The notes under the pieces: model-generated
Databases searched by the model: none
The model's input: the letters and a program-made list of their open reading frames with translations, nothing else
What the model was told of the DNA's origin: nothing
In this document: piece after piece, positions 8,454 through 16,516 of the stretch
Numbering within the stretch: the first letter of the stretch is position 1
Layout of the letters: each line of letters opens with the position of its first letter
NCBI GenBank assembly: GCA_036389135.1
Contig: DASVQP010000041.1
Coordinates: forward strand, 1-64,000
DNA length: 64,000 nt
Direction of reading: 5' to 3'
From: Longimicrobium sp.
Lineage (GTDB): Bacteria > Gemmatimonadota > Gemmatimonadetes > Longimicrobiales > Longimicrobiaceae
Made by a program: the position numbers and the translations under genes

Positions 8454-9674
8454 ATGACTACACAATCACTGGCCGTACCGCCGGCCGCCACACAGCCGGC
8501 CGCGCGGGTGCGGCAGCGGGTCGACTCGGTGGACGTGGTGCGCGGGGTCATCATGATCCTCATGGCGCTGGACCACACGCGCGACTTCTTCGGCGGCGCG
8601 TCCATCAACCCGACGGACCTGGCGACGACCACGCCGCAGCTCTTCTTCACGCGCTGGATGACGCACTTCTGCGCGCCGGTCTTCTGCCTCCTCACCGGGA
8701 CGGCGGCGTACCTGGCGCGGCGCAACCGGACGACGGCGCAGCTCTCCGGCTTTCTGTTCACGCGCGGCCTGTGGCTGGTCTTCCTGGAGCTGACGATCAG
8801 CCGCTTCCTCTGGCAGTTCAACGTCGACTACAAGGTGACCATCATCACGGTGCTGTGGGCGCTAGGGTGGTCGATGGTGGTGCTGGCGGCGCTGGTGCAC
8901 TTCCCCACCTGGGTGGCCGGGGCATTCGGCGGCGCGATGATCGTGCTGCACAACCTGCTCGACCCGGTGCAGGCCGCGTCGTTCGGGAGCCTGGCGCCGC
9001 TCTGGAACGTCCTCCACGCCCCCGGCCTGCTGTACGCCGCGCCGGGCCGCATCGTGATCCTCGCCTATCCGCTCATCCCGTGGATCGGCGTGATGGCGGT
9101 GGGCTACAGCCTCGGCGCCATCTACGGCTGGGAGCCCGCGCGCCGCCGACGGCTCCTGCTGCGGCTGGGGATCGCACTCACCACGGCGTTCCTGGTGCTG
9201 CGCTTCATCAACGTCTACGGCGAACCGTTCCCCTGGAAGGCGCAGCCTTCGGCGACGTTCACGATGCTGTCGTTCCTCAACCTGACCAAGTATCCGCCGT
9301 CGCTGCTCTTCATCCTGATGACGTTGGGGCCCGCGCTCCTTCTGCTTCGCGCGATGGATGGAAGGACGCCGCCCGCGATCCTGCGCCCGGTGTACGTCAT
9401 CGGCAAAGTGCCGATGTACTACTACCTCGCGCACATCCTTTTGCTGCACCTGATCGCCGTGTTCGTGTCGTACGTCCGCTACGGCACCATCCACTACATG
9501 TTCGAGTCGCCCACGCCGGACAGGTTCCCCGTCACGCAGCCGGCCGATTGGGCGATGCCGCTGCTGGCGGTATACGGGATGTGGATGCTGGTGGTCGTCC
9601 TCCTCTACCCGTTGTGCCGGTGGTACGCCGCGCTGAAGGCACGCAGCGCCGACCCGCTGCTCAGCTACCTGTGA
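8454..9674 (+). CDS. DUF1624/acyltransferase-family multi-pass membrane protein
   Basis: This 406-aa protein has about 10 hydrophobic segments. It opens with VDVVRGVIMILMALDHTRDFF, the signature of the DUF1624/heparan-alpha-glucosaminide N-acetyltransferase-like group. In that group the conserved His and Asp in ALDHxRD are thought to serve acetyl transfer across the membrane. Later motifs include YVIGKVPMYYYLAHILLLHLIA near residue 320. The start at 8454 leaves a 20-residue polar N-tail before the first helix. The acceptor substrate is unknown. The gene is co-directional with its two neighbours but separated by a short gap. Confidence 0.82.
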   Translation: MTTQSLAVPPAATQPAARVRQRVDSVDVVRGVIMILMALDHTRDFFGGASINPTDLATTTPQLFFTRWMTHFCAPVFCLLTGTAAYLARRNRTTAQLSGFLFTRGLWLVFLELTISRFLWQFNVDYKVTIITVLWALGWSMVVLAALVHFPTWVAGAFGGAMIVLHNLLDPVQAASFGSLAPLWNVLHAPGLLYAAPGRIVILAYPLIPWIGVMAVGYSLGAIYGWEPARRRRLLLRLGIALTTAFLVLRFINVYGEPFPWKAQPSATFTMLSFLNLTKYPPSLLFILMTLGPALLLLRAMDGRTPPAILRPVYVIGKVPMYYYLAHILLLHLIAVFVSYVRYGTIHYMFESPTPDRFPVTQPADWAMPLLAVYGMWMLVVVLLYPLCRWYAALKARSADPLLSYL

Positions 9675-9705
9675 CCCTCACCATTCCGTGCGAGACCGAT
9701 TTCCG

Positions 9706-10491
9706 ATGATCCCCCTCGGTTGGAAGCCCGGACGCCACGTGTTCGGCATCGGCGCCATCATGCTCGGAGCCAGCGGGCTGGCGTGGGGCGACTTCGCCAT
9801 GTTCTGGCACCCGGTTCAGGATTGGATGCCGTTTCGCCAGGCGCTCGCCTACATTGCCGGGGGCGCGCTGCTCGCGGGCGGGCTGGCTGTGCAGTGGCGC
9901 CGGACGACGCCTGCCGGGCTCCTCGCGCTCGCGGTGCTCTACCTGCTCGCTGCCCTGCTCTGGATGCCGCGCATGATCGGCTATCCGCATCTGTTCGGCG
10001 TGTGGTCCGGCTTCGCCCAGCAGTTCTGCCTCGTGGCAGCCGCGCTGATGATGTACGCCGCGCTGGCGCCCTCATCACCGAGATGGACCGCTCGTACCAT
10101 GCTGATCGCTCGCCTGCTGTTCGGCCTCTGCATCGTCTCGTTCGGCATCGCGCACTTCACCGCCGTCCCGCAGACGTCGGCGATGGTGCCCACGTGGCTC
10201 CCCTTCGCGCCGAGGTTCTGGGCGCTCGCGACCGGATGGGCGATGCTGCTCGCCGGACTCGCCCTGATGTCGGGGATCCTGGCAAGGCTCGCCGCGTGGC
10301 TGCTGGCGGCGCTGCTGATGTCGTTCGGCGTGTTCGTCTGGATGCCCAAGCTCTTCATCGCGCCGAACCAGCACATCCCGTGGGGTGGCACCGGCGTCAC
10401 GCTCGCCTGCGCCGGAGCCGCCTGGATGGTGGCCGAGGTACTCACAACGCACACCGTCCCCGATTTGGGGACATCGCGGCACACCCGATAA
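9706..10491 (+). CDS. DoxX-like multi-pass membrane protein
   Basis: A 261-aa hydrophobic protein with 7-8 predicted membrane helices and conserved-looking FGIAHF and GWAMLLAGLALM segments, as in DoxX-like/DUF4267-type proteins. The ATG at 9706 (MIPLGWKPGRHVFG) is preferred over one 18 nt upstream, because helix 1 begins soon after it. It lies 31 nt after the preceding acyltransferase-like gene and 12 nt before the YCII gene, suggesting an operon. Function unknown. Confidence 0.65.
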   Translation: MIPLGWKPGRHVFGIGAIMLGASGLAWGDFAMFWHPVQDWMPFRQALAYIAGGALLAGGLAVQWRRTTPAGLLALAVLYLLAALLWMPRMIGYPHLFGVWSGFAQQFCLVAAALMMYAALAPSSPRWTARTMLIARLLFGLCIVSFGIAHFTAVPQTSAMVPTWLPFAPRFWALATGWAMLLAGLALMSGILARLAAWLLAALLMSFGVFVWMPKLFIAPNQHIPWGGTGVTLACAGAAWMVAEVLTTHTVPDLGTSRHTR

Positions 10492-10503
10492 AGGAGTATG
10501 GAC

Positions 10504-10824
10504 ATGCGTTTTCTCGTGATATTCTGGCCCGCGGCGGAGCAGCCGTCGGGGCCGGGCAACGAAATGATCGACTACGCCCGCAGGTCGAGCGAGGCCGGGG
10601 TCCTGATCTCGCAGGGGATGTTCGCGCCGACGACGACCGAGGTCACGCTGGCGAACGGCGAATACTCGGTCCTGGAGCGAAAGGGCGATGCCATCGGGTA
10701 CGCCTACCTCGAAGCGCCGTCACACCCCGAAGTGGTGGAGCACGTCCGTGAGTTCCTGCAGGTCGCCGGCGGCGGCAGGACGATCATCCGCCAGCTCGTC
10801 GACGGCGAAGGGTCCGGCGCGTAG
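10504..10824 (+). CDS. YCII-related/DGPF-like small protein
   Basis: This 106-aa protein starts MRFLVIFWPA, the strand that opens YCII and DGPF domains. It continues with GVLISQGMFAPTTT and VLERKGDAIGYAYLEAPSHPEVVEHVREFLQVA, which also fit the fold. The second of two close ATGs (10504) is used because AAAGGAG lies 8 nt before it and only 2 nt before the first. DGPF/YCII genes are the classical companions of ECF42 sigma factors. A truncated member of that sigma group lies 4 kb to the left, so the two may once have formed a regulatory unit. Confidence 0.75.
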   Translation: MRFLVIFWPAAEQPSGPGNEMIDYARRSSEAGVLISQGMFAPTTTEVTLANGEYSVLERKGDAIGYAYLEAPSHPEVVEHVREFLQVAGGGRTIIRQLVDGEGSGA

Positions 10825-10851
10825 CCTCAGCACACACCAGCATTGAACACG

Positions 10852-12051
10852 ATGATCGACGAACGGCAGATCGCGGCGTGGCGCGCGGAGACCCCCGGGT
10901 GCGCACACCGGGTGCACCTCAACAACGCCGGCGCCGCGCTGATGACGCAGCGGGTGTCGAACGCGATCCGCGACTACATCGACTTTGAGACCACCGTCGG
11001 CGGCTACGAGGCCGCGGATCTGCGCGGCGAGGAGATCGCCAGGAGCTACGCGGCGGTCGCCACCCTGTGCGGCACCACGCCGGAGCACATCGCCATCACG
11101 TCCAGCGCCACGGCCGCGTTCGTTCAGGCGGCCAGCACCATCGACTTCCAGCCCGGCGACGTGCTCGTCACCAGCCGCCTGGACTACACCTCGTACCAGA
11201 TCCAGTACCTGTCGCTGGCAGAGCGGTGCGGGGTCACCGTCTTGCACGCGCCCGACCTGCCGGAGGGCGGAATCGATCCACAGGGAGTACGCGAGCTGCT
11301 GCGGAGCAACCCTCGCTGCCGGATGGTCTCCGTATCCTGGATCCCCACGCACGCCGGCACCATCCAGGACGTGGCCGCGGTGGGCGCCGCCTGCGAGGAG
11401 TTCGGCGTGCCCTACCACGTCGATGCCTGCCAGGCCGTCGGCCAGCTTCCGATCGAGGTCGCCTCCCTGAAGTGCGACTATCTCTCCGCCACCGGCCGCA
11501 AGTTCCTGCGCGGCCCCCGCGGAACCGGCTTCCTCTACGTCTCGGACCGCGCCCTCCAGCGCGGAGACCGCCCCCTCTACATCGACATGCGCGGCGCGCG
11601 GTGGACCTCCCCCCGCGCCTTTGAGCCCGCGCCCGACGCGAAGCGGTTCGAGGAGTGGGAGTTCGCCTACGCTCTCGTCCTCGGCCTCGGCGAAGCCGCC
11701 CGGCACGCCGTGGAAGCAGGCATCGAGCGCTGTGGCGCCCGTGCCCACGCCCTTGCCCGCGATACAAGGGAGCGGCTCGCCGCCCTCCCCGGAGCCACCG
11801 TGCTCGACCGAGGGCAGCACCTTTCCGCCCTGGTCACCGTTTCCTTCGAAGGGCGGGACGGCAAGGACGTGGTCGCCGCCCTCGCCACGCGCGGCATCAA
11901 CACCGTCGCGACGCTCGCCTGGTACGGCATGCTCGACCTCGGCGCGCGCGGCGTCGCATCCGCCATCCGCATTTCGCCGCACTACTACAACACCTCCGCC
12001 GAGCTCGACCTACTGATCGCCGCCCTTGAAGAGGTCCTGTCGAGCGCGTAG
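10852..12051 (+). CDS. class V aminotransferase-fold PLP enzyme (cysteine desulfurase-like)
   Basis: This 399-aa fold-type I PLP enzyme of the class V group has HLNNAGAALM near the N-terminus. It also has TSSATAAFVQAAS (phosphate-binding loop), PYHVDACQAVGQLPIEV (the Asp/Gln that contact PLP) and the Schiff-base lysine K217 in SATGRKFLRGPRGTGFLY. This resembles SufS/CsdA-like and ergothioneine-type C-S lyases. The SufS active-site Cys loop is not evident, so desulfurase activity is uncertain. A TTG 9 nt upstream could also start the frame. It is convergent with the T6SS immunity candidate, with a 22-nt gap. Confidence 0.85.
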   Translation: MIDERQIAAWRAETPGCAHRVHLNNAGAALMTQRVSNAIRDYIDFETTVGGYEAADLRGEEIARSYAAVATLCGTTPEHIAITSSATAAFVQAASTIDFQPGDVLVTSRLDYTSYQIQYLSLAERCGVTVLHAPDLPEGGIDPQGVRELLRSNPRCRMVSVSWIPTHAGTIQDVAAVGAACEEFGVPYHVDACQAVGQLPIEVASLKCDYLSATGRKFLRGPRGTGFLYVSDRALQRGDRPLYIDMRGARWTSPRAFEPAPDAKRFEEWEFAYALVLGLGEAARHAVEAGIERCGARAHALARDTRERLAALPGATVLDRGQHLSALVTVSFEGRDGKDVVAALATRGINTVATLAWYGMLDLGARGVASAIRISPHYYNTSAELDLLIAALEEVLSSA

Positions 12052-12073
12052 CGACCCGGTTGCGGGGAAGCCG

Positions 12074-12676
12074 TCAGCGCTTCACGGCACCCCGCATGGA
12101 GTCCACCGCGGTTCTCAGCGTTTGCCACGACGCACCCCTCGGGCGCCATTCTACGGTCGAATCGTCCAGGTCGTTCGGCCCAAAGAAGTCGATGAACTCG
12201 CGCGCATACCCGCAGATCTGCCACCCCGGCGTGGTACCCGCCCGGAGCAACGCGAAGTGGAGAGTGTCTGTACGAACCCCCCGCGAAATGACGTACCTAT
12301 CGGCGACGCGGGGATGCTGGACGAGAGTTGCGACACTCGACACCTCCGCCTCGACGAGCGCCGTATCACCACGCATCTCAGACCCGAGCACGCGATACTG
12401 CGCAAGAGCCAGGAGCGGGTACGTAGCCGCGGACTCGCAGATCTCTTCGCCCGCTTCCTCCGCCGGCACTCGCGTGTAAACCGCGTTTTCGAGATAACGC
12501 CGGACACTCTCCTCGGCATCCACCACCCCGACTCTAGCCGGTTGAGCTGACTCGGCTTCCGCTTCTGGCTCAGAGCACGCCAACACGGCGGCGACACACA
12601 ACACCGCGATGCCCAATGTACGGATGGACGAGTCCTTACGGGTGCACGACCGCGCGGAAAAAGTGAGCTCCTCCAT
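12074..12676 (-). CDS. lipoprotein, candidate immunity protein for the VgrG-linked peptidase
   Basis: This is a 200-aa protein whose ATG at 12676 lies inside the last codons of vgrG (40-bp overlap, different frame). Residues 20-34 form a lipoprotein signal with lipobox VLAC (Cys34), followed by a Glu-rich spacer. The rest is a small globular domain (RYLENAVYTRVPAEEAGEEIC ... YVISRGVRTDTLHFALL ... WQICGYAREFIDFFG) that I do not recognise. Position right after a spike gene carrying a peptidoglycan-hydrolase-like tail, plus export to the periplasm, is the usual arrangement for T6SS amidase immunity proteins. That role is an inference. Its codon use is less extreme than its neighbours, with more A/T, hinting at recent acquisition. 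Confidence 0.7.
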   Translation of the reverse strand: MEELTFSARSCTRKDSSIRTLGIAVLCVAAVLACSEPEAEAESAQPARVGVVDAEESVRRYLENAVYTRVPAEEAGEEICESAATYPLLALAQYRVLGSEMRGDTALVEAEVSSVATLVQHPRVADRYVISRGVRTDTLHFALLRAGTTPGWQICGYAREFIDFFGPNDLDDSTVEWRPRGASWQTLRTAVDSMRGAVKR

Positions 12677-15323
12677 CTCCAAACCATCCCTGGTTGAAGG
12701 GCCTGAGGCCGGTTTCGCGGTCCCTGTATGGCCGGCCTCGCCTGCCTGGACTCCCATTGTTTGCCCAGCCTAACACTTTTCCGTCGGCGTCGGTATGTGA
12801 GTAGATGCCGGCGTGCCCGCCTTCCACGACGACGTCGCCCACCTGCGGCGTCCTGACGCGCTCGAAGCCCGGGTGATCTCCAGATCGGAACATCGCGGTA
12901 CTCGCTTTGTGGCTGCTTCGCCAGTGCGTACCCAGCGCGCGCCGGGTCGCGAGCCGAACGAGGTCCGTGCAATCACCACCGCGGGGGTCATTGTACAACC
13001 TGGGAGTGTTGGGCACGCCCTGGGTGTAGCGCCATTCCCCGCTGTCCCTGGCCGCCTGGAGTATGCGTCTTCCCTCCGCTTCGTTCGCGAGTCTCCTCCG
13101 CATGGTCCCGACCTGCACGGAAACGCTCACCCGGTCAGTCGCGCTCCGTTTGTAGGCGTACACACGCACCTGCTGGCCGTCGTGCCGATCCTCCAGCCGC
13201 AGTCTGAACTGCTGGCCTCGCGCGGACTGCGCCTCCATCGCCCCACTTCCGACCCGCACTCCCCAATGGATCTGCTGCAGCTCGGCGGCGGCGGGGGTGC
13301 GGGTAAACTGGTCCGCGGTGAAGACCACCGTCGTGTTTTTCTGTGCCTGAATGGAGGTGCCCGGCTGCCCTCCCGCCACCTGCCCCGTGACTCGCGTGAC
13401 GTAGAACTGAGCCTGGTTCGGCTGCGCCGCGGTGGGCCGCGCGGAAGCCTGCCGGGTGCCCGCTCTCGGCGTGCGGGAGTCGGCGGTGCTGGTGCCGGGG
13501 GCGAGCGCGGGGACCGCTCGCGTGCCGTGCACCGAGCCTTTCAGCGTCAGGCCCTCGATGCGCACGCTCTGCTTGACGTGCCCCGGCGGCTGGATCTGCA
13601 CGGTGGCGCCCGCGATGGTGTTGGTGGCGCCCGCGATCGTCTCCAGCTTGGCGGCGGCCTGCAGCGTCGCGCTGGTCCCGGCGGAGAGTGCCAGCTCGTT
13701 GCCCGTGATCACCTTCAGCCCTTTCCCCACCTTCACCTGCTCCGCGCCGCCCACCTCGCGCGACGCGTCCTCTTCCACCTTTTGCACCAGGCGCTTGCAC
13801 GACATGCGGATCTCGCCCGTGGCTTCCAGGGCGAGGTCGCCCTCGGCGTGGAGCGTGATGGTGGGGATGCCGCCCGCGTCGTTGCTGAGCTGGATCAGGC
13901 AGGTGCCCTTTGAGGTGTGGATCTCAACCGTCTCCTTCCCCTGCTCGTCGCTCAGGTGCAGCGCGTTGCCGCTCTTCGTGACGATGCGCTGCACGCCGCT
14001 CTGGTGAGGCGCGCGGTCCTTGCCGTTCCACACGCTCCCCATGACGCAGGGCCGCTCCGGGTCCCCCTGCTCGAAGGCGACCACCACCTCGTCGCCCGGT
14101 TCGGGGAGGAAGAGCATCCCGCGCCCGTTCCCCGCGTGCGGAGTGGCGACGCGCATCCAGAGGGTGCGCGCGGGCTGATCCTGCCAGCGGTACCGCACGC
14201 GCAGGCGGCCGAGCCCCTGTGGGTCGCGGTTGTCCACCACCTCGGCGGTCACGAAGCCGTGGGCGAGCGGGCGCGGCGGGCGCGTCTCGCTGGTGAAGGC
14301 GGCCCACGGGCTCGCGGCGAAGTCGTTGGAGTAGTGCGCGCCGTCCCAGCGGTGCGTCACCCGCACCAGGCCAAACTTCCCCGTGGCGGCCAACTTGAAG
14401 GTGCCCGCGTCGCTCACGTGCACGGTGTCGCCCGCCTTGAGCGCCGGGTGGGTGGAGGTGCCCTCCACGCCGACGGCCGAGCCGAGCGCGCGCTGACTCT
14501 CCTGCTCCAGCCGCTGCTTGAAGGCGGCCAGGGTGGGCGTGCGGGCGCCATCGTCCAGCACGCCGGGGTCGCCGCCGCTGGCAAAGGTGTGCGATGCGCG
14601 CGTCGCTGCGTTGACCAGCGCGGTGGCGCCGCCCAGAAGCGTGGGCGCGGAGCGCACGGCGTGAAAGCGGTGCTCGCGCTTCTCGTTCACCTGGTAGACG
14701 GCGCCCTTGTAGCCGGGGTTGGCCAATCGGCAGCGGGTGGAGAGGGCCAGGAGGTTGGCGCCCCAGAGTAGCTCCCACGCCTGGTCGTCGAAGCCGGAGC
14801 GCAGCTCCAGGCCGGCCGCGGCGGGGCGCACCCAGCAGCCGTTCTCGTCGGCGATGCGGACGAGGAACTCCCAGTCCGTCTCCCCGCTCTGCTGGAGGTA
14901 CGGGTAGCGCTCGCCCGCCTTCGCCTCGCCCACCGTGAGCTGGAGCCCGGCATCGCTGACCAGCCGGCGCGCGACTTCGGTGTAGGCCATGTTCTCGAAG
15001 ACGTCCATGTCGCGGTGCATCTGCATGGCGATGGACTTCGAGGCGGCCTCCAGGCGGAAGCGCGAGCCGGCGTTCAGGAGGTGCCCCTGCGTGCCGCCGA
15101 TCACCTGGCCGGTGAAGGCAGCGTGCTCGCCGGTCTCGTCCGCCAGCGTGACCGTGACGGGGACGTCCAGGAGGCGCTCCAGGAGGAGGTCGGTGGCCTC
15201 GTCGCGGGTGAACTCCAGCGAGCAGAGGTGGTGCGCGCCGAGCTCCTGGTGCAGCTCCAGGTGGGCGATCTCGCCGTTGCGCAGCCGCAGCTCGCCGACC
15301 TCCACCGTCACGTCCACACGCAT
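12636..15323 (-). CDS. tssI: VgrG spike with C-terminal NlpC/P60- or CHAP-like effector domain
   Basis: This protein is 895 aa from the ATG at 15323. Residues 1-350 are the gp27-like part (LEFTRDEATDLLLERLLDVPVTV, YLQQSGETDWEFLVRIADENG). Residues about 355-440 are the gp5 OB-fold (LGRLRVRYRWQDQPARTLWMRV, FLPEPGDEVVVAFEQGDPERP). Residues about 440-600 are the repetitive beta-helix (HTSKGTCLIQLSN, ATLQAAAKLETIAG). After a Pro/Ala linker comes an Ig-like segment (about 640-735), and then a 155-residue tail with C785 in GGDCTDLV, H837 in GGHAGIYS and GWANNGS. These are the Cys-His signature of papain-like peptidoglycan amidases/endopeptidases. It is therefore an evolved spike carrying a cell-wall-degrading effector. 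The immunity candidate overlaps its 3' end. Confidence 0.88.
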   Translation of the reverse strand: MRVDVTVEVGELRLRNGEIAHLELHQELGAHHLCSLEFTRDEATDLLLERLLDVPVTVTLADETGEHAAFTGQVIGGTQGHLLNAGSRFRLEAASKSIAMQMHRDMDVFENMAYTEVARRLVSDAGLQLTVGEAKAGERYPYLQQSGETDWEFLVRIADENGCWVRPAAAGLELRSGFDDQAWELLWGANLLALSTRCRLANPGYKGAVYQVNEKREHRFHAVRSAPTLLGGATALVNAATRASHTFASGGDPGVLDDGARTPTLAAFKQRLEQESQRALGSAVGVEGTSTHPALKAGDTVHVSDAGTFKLAATGKFGLVRVTHRWDGAHYSNDFAASPWAAFTSETRPPRPLAHGFVTAEVVDNRDPQGLGRLRVRYRWQDQPARTLWMRVATPHAGNGRGMLFLPEPGDEVVVAFEQGDPERPCVMGSVWNGKDRAPHQSGVQRIVTKSGNALHLSDEQGKETVEIHTSKGTCLIQLSNDAGGIPTITLHAEGDLALEATGEIRMSCKRLVQKVEEDASREVGGAEQVKVGKGLKVITGNELALSAGTSATLQAAAKLETIAGATNTIAGATVQIQPPGHVKQSVRIEGLTLKGSVHGTRAVPALAPGTSTADSRTPRAGTRQASARPTAAQPNQAQFYVTRVTGQVAGGQPGTSIQAQKNTTVVFTADQFTRTPAAAELQQIHWGVRVGSGAMEAQSARGQQFRLRLEDRHDGQQVRVYAYKRSATDRVSVSVQVGTMRRRLANEAEGRRILQAARDSGEWRYTQGVPNTPRLYNDPRGGDCTDLVRLATRRALGTHWRSSHKASTAMFRSGDHPGFERVRTPQVGDVVVEGGHAGIYSHTDADGKVLGWANNGSPGRRGRPYRDRETGLRPFNQGWFGDGGAHFFRAVVHP

Positions 15324-15346
15324 GGTTCTCCCTGGTAGGTGCGATG

Positions 15347-15730
15347 CTACGCCGCGACGGTGCCGTGCACGGCCTGCTCTCGGCCGTCGATGTGCAGGGT
15401 GATGCCGAAGCGCCGCTCCCACGGCTGCTCGCCGGGTTCGGTGTGGACGCCCAGGACGCGCGCCCAGTCGATCCCCAGCTCCGTGAGCGCCTCGTTGAGC
15501 GCGTCCGCCAGGCACTGCTGGTCCTGGAGCGCGGGGTTGGCGCGCCGGAACGCCTCGTGGACCCCAAAGCGCGTCCCACTCGCCGGCGACGCCGCCACCA
15601 TCGCGCGGATCATCGCCAGCAGCGTGTCGCCCGCGTCGGCGCGCTCCAGCTTGCCATCACGGTTCACGCGGAGCGGAAGGGCCAGCGTTCGCACGATTTT
15701 CTCCGTGTCGACAGATCCAGTGAACAGCAT
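15347..15730 (-). CDS. gp25-like baseplate wedge protein (probable TssE)
   Basis: This protein is 127 aa. The central part LPLRVNRDGKLERAD ... LLAMIRAMVAASPASGTRFGVHEAFRRANP resembles the gp25/TssE pattern: strand, helix, then a GxR-x-FG loop. The C-terminal half (IDWARVLGVHTE ... RRFGITLHIDGRE) fits the following beta-hairpin. The EPR-type motif typical of TssE is not clear, so the call rests mainly on size, this weak pattern and the position directly before vgrG (23-nt gap). The start codon lies at the very edge of a dispersed hairpin repeat. A GTG 3 nt upstream is equally possible. Confidence 0.5.
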   Translation of the reverse strand: MLFTGSVDTEKIVRTLALPLRVNRDGKLERADAGDTLLAMIRAMVAASPASGTRFGVHEAFRRANPALQDQQCLADALNEALTELGIDWARVLGVHTEPGEQPWERRFGITLHIDGREQAVHGTVAA

Positions 15731-15815
15731 CACACAGAGGCCAGAGAGGGAACTACAAGCTAGGAAGAGCCCTTCTGCTTTTCTTTCCGTGCCCCTCTGT
15801 GTCTCTGTGTGAGGC
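15731..15815. repeat. CACACAGAGG hairpin repeat between hcp and the gp25-like gene
   Basis: Arms TCACACAGAGGCCAGAGAGG and CCCCTCTGTGTCTCTGTGTGAGG are inverted around about 35 nt, and a CTGTTTTT run follows the right arm. Read leftwards in the direction of transcription, it would form a large hairpin in the hcp-tssE-like mRNA. Confidence 0.75.
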
Positions 15816-15820
15816 TGTTT

Positions 15821-16309
15821 TTACTTGGTGAACTTGTGCTTGCTGACGTTGGCCTCGTCCAGCACCACGGCCATCTCCAGGTACAGCAGGTTGTTGTAGC
15901 CGTTCGGGCTGTTCAGCGCCGGCGTGGGCGCGCCGCCGTGGCCCATCCCGGCGCCGCGGCTCTCGCCGCCGATGGCCGGGTTGTAGAACTCGAAGTTGTT
16001 GATCCACCCCATGAACTCCACGTTCGACAGCACGCGGTCGCCGTCTTCCGAGTAGTAGGTGATCGACACCTTGTGGAGCGGATCCTTGGTCTCCGTCGCC
16101 ATCCTCCACAGCTCGATGGCGTCGTCCTGGGTGAGGCGCGACGTGTCGTGGGCGTCGCAGTAGATGAAGGCGCGCCCCTGAAGCGAGTCGCCGATGCGGC
16201 GGCCCACCTGGTTGGCGCTGCGCGACAGGCTGTAGCGAGCCTCGACGGGGAAGAACTTCAGCCCTCCCACTTCCACCATCACGCGCTTGTACGTGGCTGC
16301 ACCGGCCAT
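15821..16309 (-). CDS. tssD: Hcp/TssD tube protein, Bacteroidetes-like type
   Basis: This 162-aa protein forms the T6SS inner tube. The N-terminal strand pair YKRVMVEVGGLKFFPVEARYSLSR is followed by QVGRRIGDSLQGRAFIYCDAHD, a helix (IELWRMATETKDPLHKVSITYY) and VLSNVEFMGWINNFEFYNP. This order (polarity-setting loop, QG-type strand, then K/G-rich strand) is closer to the TssD family known from Bacteroidetes T6SSiii than to proteobacterial Hcp, which begins with a different signature. The C-terminus is extended by a Gly-rich loop and YNNLLYLEMAVVLDEANVSKHKFTK. It is separated from tssC by 204 nt and from the next gene by a repeat. Confidence 0.85.
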   Translation of the reverse strand: MAGAATYKRVMVEVGGLKFFPVEARYSLSRSANQVGRRIGDSLQGRAFIYCDAHDTSRLTQDDAIELWRMATETKDPLHKVSITYYSEDGDRVLSNVEFMGWINNFEFYNPAIGGESRGAGMGHGGAPTPALNSPNGYNNLLYLEMAVVLDEANVSKHKFTK

Positions 16310-16405
16310 GAGCTCCTCCCTGGGAGTCGGGGTTATTGTCCGGGAGCGCTCCGCCCCCGGCGTGTTTCGCGGCGCCTCGTGCGCCGCTTCGTCGTTCCGG
16401 CGAAG

Positions 16406-16516
16406 TCATCCGCCGGACCAGCCGCGCAGCCACTCCAACATCCGCCGGACGGCCGCGCCCGCACCGCGTGGTCGCCGGGGCTTCGGCACGCGCACCGAGA
16501 GCCCGGGCGCCGTCAC
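16406..16516 (-). CDS. possible small ORF coupled to tssC (36 aa)
   Basis: A GTG overlaps the tssC stop in a GTGA arrangement and opens a 36-codon frame, Arg/Pro-rich, ending VRRMLEWLRGWSGG. It fills about half of the tssC-hcp gap. Coupling geometry is its only support. It may equally be a relic of frame extension in GC-rich DNA. Confidence 0.2.
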   Translation of the reverse strand: MTAPGLSVRVPKPRRPRGAGAAVRRMLEWLRGWSGG

